DNA from: Neofusicoccum parvum
Lineage: Eukaryota; Ascomycota; Dothideomycetes; Botryosphaeriales; Botryosphaeriaceae
Reading direction: 5' to 3'
Length of the DNA: 64,000 nucleotides
Assembly (NCBI GenBank): GCA_020912385.1
Contig: CP087210.1
Location: 682,001 to 746,000, forward strand
In this document: positions 59,447 through 64,000 of the stretch, in pieces
Layout of the letters: each line of letters opens with the position of its first letter
How positions within the stretch are numbered: the first letter of the stretch is position 1
Notes under the pieces: model-generated
What the model saw: only the letters and a program-made list of their open reading frames with translations
Database searches by the model: none
What the model was told of the DNA's origin: nothing
Program-made: the position numbers and the translations under genes

Positions 59447-62400
59447 TCAATACACCGCTCTCCTCTTCCAACCAGCGCTAGAGTTGAACTCGGGCAGGCT
59501 CTCGGTATCGCTGATGCCCTCCCAGGGCAGATCGTCGTCGTCGGTGAGTCCACCAATCTCACTATCCTTCTCCCTCTCCTCAATAACGACGCGCTTGCCC
59601 TTCTTTTGCGTCTTCTCACGCATGTCCTCCGGGTCGATACCGACACTCAGGAGGGTCTCTTCGATCTCCTTCTCGTCAACGTCGTTCAACTGGCCAGCTG
59701 CCCTCTGACCTTCGACGACGTCGTATAATGCGTAGATCTGATCCGACTTCGCACTGATGGCTTGCAGCAGATCGGCAATCTTGGCTTCGACAGTCTTGCG
59801 CTTGCGCTTGCTGAGCGCCGGATCGTGGCTGCGGAGCAAGGAGTCATATGCTGCCTTCTGTAGGTTGAGATGGGTGAGCTCGTCCTGCAGCTCCTTGATG
59901 ACGGTGGCTAGCGCAAGCGGCGGAGGCTGTGACGGACGCAAAGTTGCATCGACGTCGTCGGGCATGCGTTCAGAAACAGGGACGGGGTTGGGAATATCCA
60001 CGGGCGTAGTGTGCTCGCCCGAGCAAGATGCCTTGCGGCAGACGGTACAGTCTGCATCGTCATGTTGCTGAATCTTGCTGGGCATGGAGCGAGCGTCGAC
60101 CGTGATGTCGGGAAGGATAAAGGCGGAGGTCATCTCCGTAGGTGCGCTTCGGCGGCGACGATTCGACTGGCTTCGGATAGACTGTTGCGTATCCTGCTTC
60201 GCCGGGCTGGCCGGTTCAGACGGATTTGCGCTCAAGATACGACCAGTGTTGGCCTCAGTGAGATCCATTGGTCGAGAAGCGCTCGTGAGATCCTTCATGG
60301 ATGACTTGCGCGGTACTGAGCGGGTGGTATCATCTCGTGCCTGGCGTGTTTGAGAGGGAGTGCGTGAGTGCTTGCGAGCGGCGGCTCTCTCTTCCTCCAA
60401 CATCTTCCTCAGACGAGCAATCTCATCGCGACCCATGAAGCTGAGCTCAGTGGTATCTCCGGTAGGCTCTTGGGCCCTACTGGCAAGACCAGGAACAGCA
60501 CCGTGCATCGAAGGCGGGGCAGTGCGGGAATGCGTGAAGGCGTCGAGGTCGGTGGTAGACTCGGTTTCACTGTCTGCATCGTCGACGACCTCCGGTTGCG
60601 GAGCAGACATGGAACGACGCTCAGGCCTGACCGCACCGGGTCTCGTTCTGGAGTTCGCACGGGAAAGGGAAGACTCCTGCCTTCTCCTGCTGCTGGAAGC
60701 CCGCCTGTCCCTGCTGTCAAAAGCTCGGGTACCGGTCTCGGTAGGCTCATCACGGGAAGCGCGACGTTGCGAGCTCGAGCGCCTGACGCTAAGCAGCTCC
60801 TTGGTGATGTCCTGTGCCTCCTTCGCGGCCTCCCGGCTCTTCTCCATCTTTTTGCGCAGGCGGGCCTCCTTGCGTGCCCACTCCTGAGCGTCCTCATCAC
60901 GCTGAGTCTCGAGCTCAGCAAGTAGGACCTGCATCTCCTCAATCTCGTTGCGCAAGTTGTCGTTCGCCTCTTCTCCACTCATACCCTTGAGAGACTGAAT
61001 CGTATCGTCTCTCCTGTCGATCCTAGTGCGAAGCTCGGCTTCTCTCTGGTTCCTTGACCTGACTTCTTCCTGACGTTGCGCCTTGATCTGTGCGACCTGA
61101 GCCCTGAGGGCGTCGCTCTCACTCTTGAGCTTAGCGTGCTCGGCTTGAATCGCCTGGGCCTTCTTGAGTTCCGTGTGCAGAGTCTCGTTCTCCTTTCTGA
61201 TGGCGCTGTCCTTGCGGTTCGAGTTCTTTTGCATGCGCTGAGTGTGCTCCTCATACTGCGCGAGGCGATCGTGCAGCTCATCCCTTTCGTTTTGGATTAC
61301 GTCGATATCCTTGCGAAGACACTCGTTTTCACCTAGAAGCGCATCGCGCTCTGTCTTGATCTCTTCAGAGTTGAAGAATGCAACGCCGAGTTGGGTGACA
61401 GCATTATCGCGCTCCTCGGTGATTCTCTTAGTTGCGATTTCGTTGACGGAGTTCTTGCGCTCAGCGCGCTCAAGACGGCTGCGGAGAGACTCGACTTGCG
61501 ATTGCAGGCCTGTTTGGTGTTAGCATATTCCCTTGATGTGTCGAGACTGGAACACTCACGAGTCTTCTCAACCCTCCAGTTGTCCTTCTTATTTCCCTCA
61601 CCGTCGGTGGAGCCCAGAGCACTGTCGCTACGGCGCATCTCGTCTCGTGCAGTAAGCTCAGCTCTCAGGTCGGCCACCTGCGCCTCGTAATCTTCGAACT
61701 TCTTTTCTGCTTCAGCCTTGTCCTGCTCCATCTGCGCAAGTCTGTCCTTGAGCAACTGCAGAGAAGTGTATAACGCCTTCTCTTCAGACGGAATTGGGAC
61801 GCTCTCAATGGGCACATGCTTCCCGGTCGTCTCTTCCCTCAAACGGCTCGGAATGGGCGCAGAAGAAAAGCGGGAACGGGACTTTGCGTTGCGTGAAAAG
61901 ACGGGTGTTCCATCCTTGTAACTTCCGGAGACAAGCTCGGTCAGATTCGGGAGATCGGGGAGCATGAATGACTGGTGGGTGGCAGTTCCTGGCTGTGCAG
62001 CCGAGCGAGGAGTTGCGTAGATGGATTTCTGAGGGGTTTGAGCAGGCGTGTCATCGAAAGCGCCCGAAGTCTGGCGTACGCGGTTTCCGAAGCGCGGGTT
62101 CTTGACAGTGAAAGTCGCTGTAGGAGGCCTTTCTAGAAACGAGGAATCTTCCTCCGCGGCTAGTTTCGCGTGGATTGCAGCCAGTGAGGGGCGGCCGGCG
62201 TTTTTCCTGGGCGAGACACGCTCGCTGTTATTCCTCCCTAGCCGCGCGGCTATGTTCTCGAGGTCCTTTTGAGGTAGCGACGAGGCGCGGCGGAGCTGGG
62301 CGTCGCGTCTGAGGTTGACGCGTTCTGCGCCGTCGCTTTTGCGCGGGGTGACGCGAGACTTGTTGTTTCGCGCAGCCTCTGAGAGGTTGTACAGGCTGTC

Positions 62401-62871
62401 GTTGCCGATGCTGAAGGCGTTGGGTGACATCTCGCCAAGTTTGTTCGGGGTGTTCCTGGTGCTTCTGTTCTGACCACGGCCGATTTCGATAGACCTGCTC
62501 TCGTCGACCTCGTTGCTGTCGGAGAAGTCGTGGAACTCCTGCTGGATCTGAGATGTGTCGATGCGCTGCTCGGGCTTGGGGGGTTGCCAGTACTTGAAGC
62601 GCGCGGCGCTTGACCGCATGTTGGTGATGGGCTGGGTGGTATCGTCGAAGCCCTGGTGGCGGGTGGACTCGGGGGCCTCGTCCAGGGCGGGGTTGAAGCT
62701 GGATTCGGTGCCCCCCAGATCGAGGTCGGCGCTTGGGAGGGTGTTGGTGTCGTTGTGGGCGGAGGACGGGTGGGGAAGGGGCGAGCTGCGTGATTCCCGC
62801 AGGCTCTGGGACATTTCCCGGATGAGGCGGGAGCGCGACTCGCTTGGGCTACCGTAAGGTGATGGAGCCAT
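59447..62871 (-). CDS. Ppc89/Cep57-like spindle pole body protein, coiled coil
   Basis: Two exons: 62871-61560 and 61509-59447, 1124 residues, from ATG 62871 (MAPSPYGSPSESRSRLIREM). The N-terminal 380 residues are basic and Ser/Pro-rich. A long coiled coil runs from about 385 to 740 (LLKDRLAQMEQDKAEAEKKF, ENECLRKDIDVIQNERDEL). An Arg/Ser-rich linker with a Cys pair and His (CTVCRKASCSGEH) follows. A conserved segment before the C-terminus, ALATVIKELQDELTHLNLQK to QIYALYDVVEG, resembles the Cep57 microtubule-binding domain. Fission-yeast Ppc89 is a core spindle pole body component, so I infer a role in spindle pole or microtubule-organising centre structure. The C-terminal acidic tail ends WKRRAVY. 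The 50-nt intron is regular. Confidence 0.85.
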
Positions 62872-63828
62872 AGGTGCTGTGAGTGCGGACGGGCGCTGGC
62901 GTCGGGGGCGGCGACGCGACAGCTGCGGCGCGTCGAGTAAGATGGGAAGTAGCAATTGAGCGCCCAAGGCTGCAAAGATGCTCGGTTATGCTGGGTGAAT
63001 GTGCAGTGCACCTGTTAGTCCATGTCGCGGTGTTGGTGGAGAAGTCGCGTCGCAGTGGGGAGAGGCGGGTGTGTTGTTGCCGGTTCAGAGGTAAACATGC
63101 CAAGCAAACAATGGCCCGTGCGGCTTAGTCACCAACGTCGCCAAACGAGCTCTCCTTCTCCGCGCGAGTCCTGCAACCGCACATCCGTCGTCATGCCCAG
63201 CTCGTGCAAACTTTCTTGGAGCGGTGAAGCTCGCCATCTTCAACAACACGCCAAGAAGGCGATCGACTTGGCAATGGGCGAGCTCGACGTCGGAACCATT
63301 CGGCCGCTGACGCAGGCCTCACCGAGATGCATCCATCCATTCCTCGAGATCGTCTCCATGCCAGGATCGACTCTCGGATATCTTGATCCCCAGGCAACTC
63401 AATGACTCTGCGTTGGTGGCTGGCAAGCACTGCCAGCAAGGTGCATCTCTCGGAGCATGAACCGGTACCGCGGGAACTCCAAGCCTCACTTTTTCCACGC
63501 TGGCGCCGTCTGATAGGGCTGAGATACGTATACTCCGTCACTCGTTCACTCAGTGTCTCAAGCATGGAGCGGCACGGCGGGCACCAACACGGATGTACCT
63601 TGCTGAAGGACGATCGTGTTCAGCGCCAGCCTCCCCAACTCATGACTCTGCGCACGCAGTCGACGCATTCGTACAGTTTCAACATACTTTATTCGTATAG
63701 AAGACTGCAGCCCGGCATCGTCACCCCATCTATGTATCTACAGTTCTACATGACGTCGTAAGTGTTCATCTCATACACCGCTTTTCTCACTCTTGCTGTG
63801 ATGCTCCATAAACCAAAAAAAAAAAAAA
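62872..63828. other. Intergenic upstream of the Ppc89-like gene
   Basis: No gene is recognised. The Ppc89-like frame stays open to 62967 without another ATG. Other frames (63022-63405 on the +, 63191-63565 on the -, 63402-63761 on the +) have no domain. An A14 run at 63815-63828 abuts the stop codon of the next gene. Confidence 0.5.
63815..63828. repeat. A14 homopolymer
   Basis: Fourteen A bases on the + strand, that is T14 on the coding strand directly after the TGA of the truncated gene. Confidence 0.9.
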
Positions 63829-64000
63829 TCAATGCCTCAAACCGACAGAAACACCCCTCTTCGCAACACCCTTCCTCTTCCTCTGGGCACTCCTCTTCTG
63901 CACGCTCCTCTTGGTGTAGCCGTTATCAAACTCGCTACCGGGTCCAAAATCGGGCTCACCGCCCAGGGTGCCAAAGATGTCACCCAGGTAGTTCTCCGCC
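63829..64000 (-). CDS. C-terminal end of an unrecognised protein, cut by the window edge
   Basis: The last 56 codons plus TGA (63831-63829) are open to the window end on the - strand. The end reads GDIFGTLGGEPDFGPGSEFD and then a basic tail with repeated Lys-Arg and Arg-Lys pairs (TKRSVQKRSAQRKRKGVAKR). The ordered, non-repetitive sequence and the sharp stop suggest a real gene, but nothing identifies it. The basic tail could be a nuclear signal or, if secreted, a set of dibasic processing sites. Confidence 0.55.
   Translation of the reverse strand, partial: AENYLGDIFGTLGGEPDFGPGSEFDNGYTKRSVQKRSAQRKRKGVAKRGVSVGLRH

Noticed and set aside
1..64000. tRNA, rRNA, CRISPR, insertion sequence or phage features
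   Set aside because: By eye I found no convincing tRNA A/B box pair, no rRNA segment, no spaced repeat array, and no transposase or integrase motif. A covariance-model scan would be needed to exclude small RNAs fully.

Overview
This is nuclear DNA of a filamentous ascomycete (Pezizomycotina; Dothideomycetes is a guess from overall feel, not shown by the sequence). The evidence is spliceosomal introns with GTRNGT donors, CTRAY-type branch sites and short YAG acceptors, plus lineage-typical genes: an exgD-type exo-1,3-beta-glucanase, an AreA-GATA-like/DUF3295 regulator, a CUE/SMR protein, a Ppc89/Cep57-like spindle-pole protein and a CCCH/CHY zinc-finger protein. No bacterial, viral, CRISPR, rRNA or tRNA feature was recognised. 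I rebuilt gene models by hand from reading frame, splice sites and family knowledge; none is backed by transcripts.

Layout. 0.3-4.2 kb (+): AAA+ ATPase, 7 exons. 5.2-11.0 kb (-): HECT ubiquitin ligase Ufd4, head-to-head across 1.5 kb of GC-rich DNA with the NMN adenylyltransferase at 12.5-14.1 kb (+), which is cut into 12 exons. 15.1-17.8 kb (+): membrane-anchored exo-beta-1,3-glucanase. 19.4-20.6 kb (-): a kinase-like gene with an in-frame TGA in its catalytic loop. 21.5-22.7 kb (-): short-chain dehydrogenase. 23.4-24.7 kb (-): unknown secreted protein. 25.9-27.6 kb (-): CUE/SMR (Cue2-like) protein. 28.4-29.3 kb (-): heterochromatin protein 1, head-to-head with chaperonin CCT5 at 29.7-32.7 kb (+). 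37.5-44.1 kb (-): CCCH/CHY zinc-finger protein. 45.7-47.5 kb (-): AreA-GATA-like regulator. 56.7-58.1 kb (-): secreted alpha/beta-hydrolase. 59.4-62.9 kb (-): Ppc89/Cep57-like protein. 63.8 kb to the end (-): 3' end of an unrecognised gene.

The most notable result is that part of what looks like a gene-poor, GC-rich desert (37.5-40.4 kb) is intronic. The 3' end of the CHY zinc-finger gene is scattered over two introns of about 1.4 and 1.3 kb, and the gene also needs an 8-nt exon. Short exons recur (14, 16, 17 and 18 nt in the NMN adenylyltransferase; 14 nt in the hydrolase), so open-reading-frame scans under-call genes here. The remaining long gaps (32.8-37.5 kb and 47.5-56.7 kb) are GC-rich and full of simple-sequence runs; I found no conserved coding segment in them.

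The genes are mostly unrelated housekeeping functions (ubiquitin ligation, NAD synthesis, protein folding, heterochromatin, ribosome-associated quality control, spindle pole) mixed with a few accessory secreted or metabolic genes. I see no operon-like or biosynthetic cluster logic.
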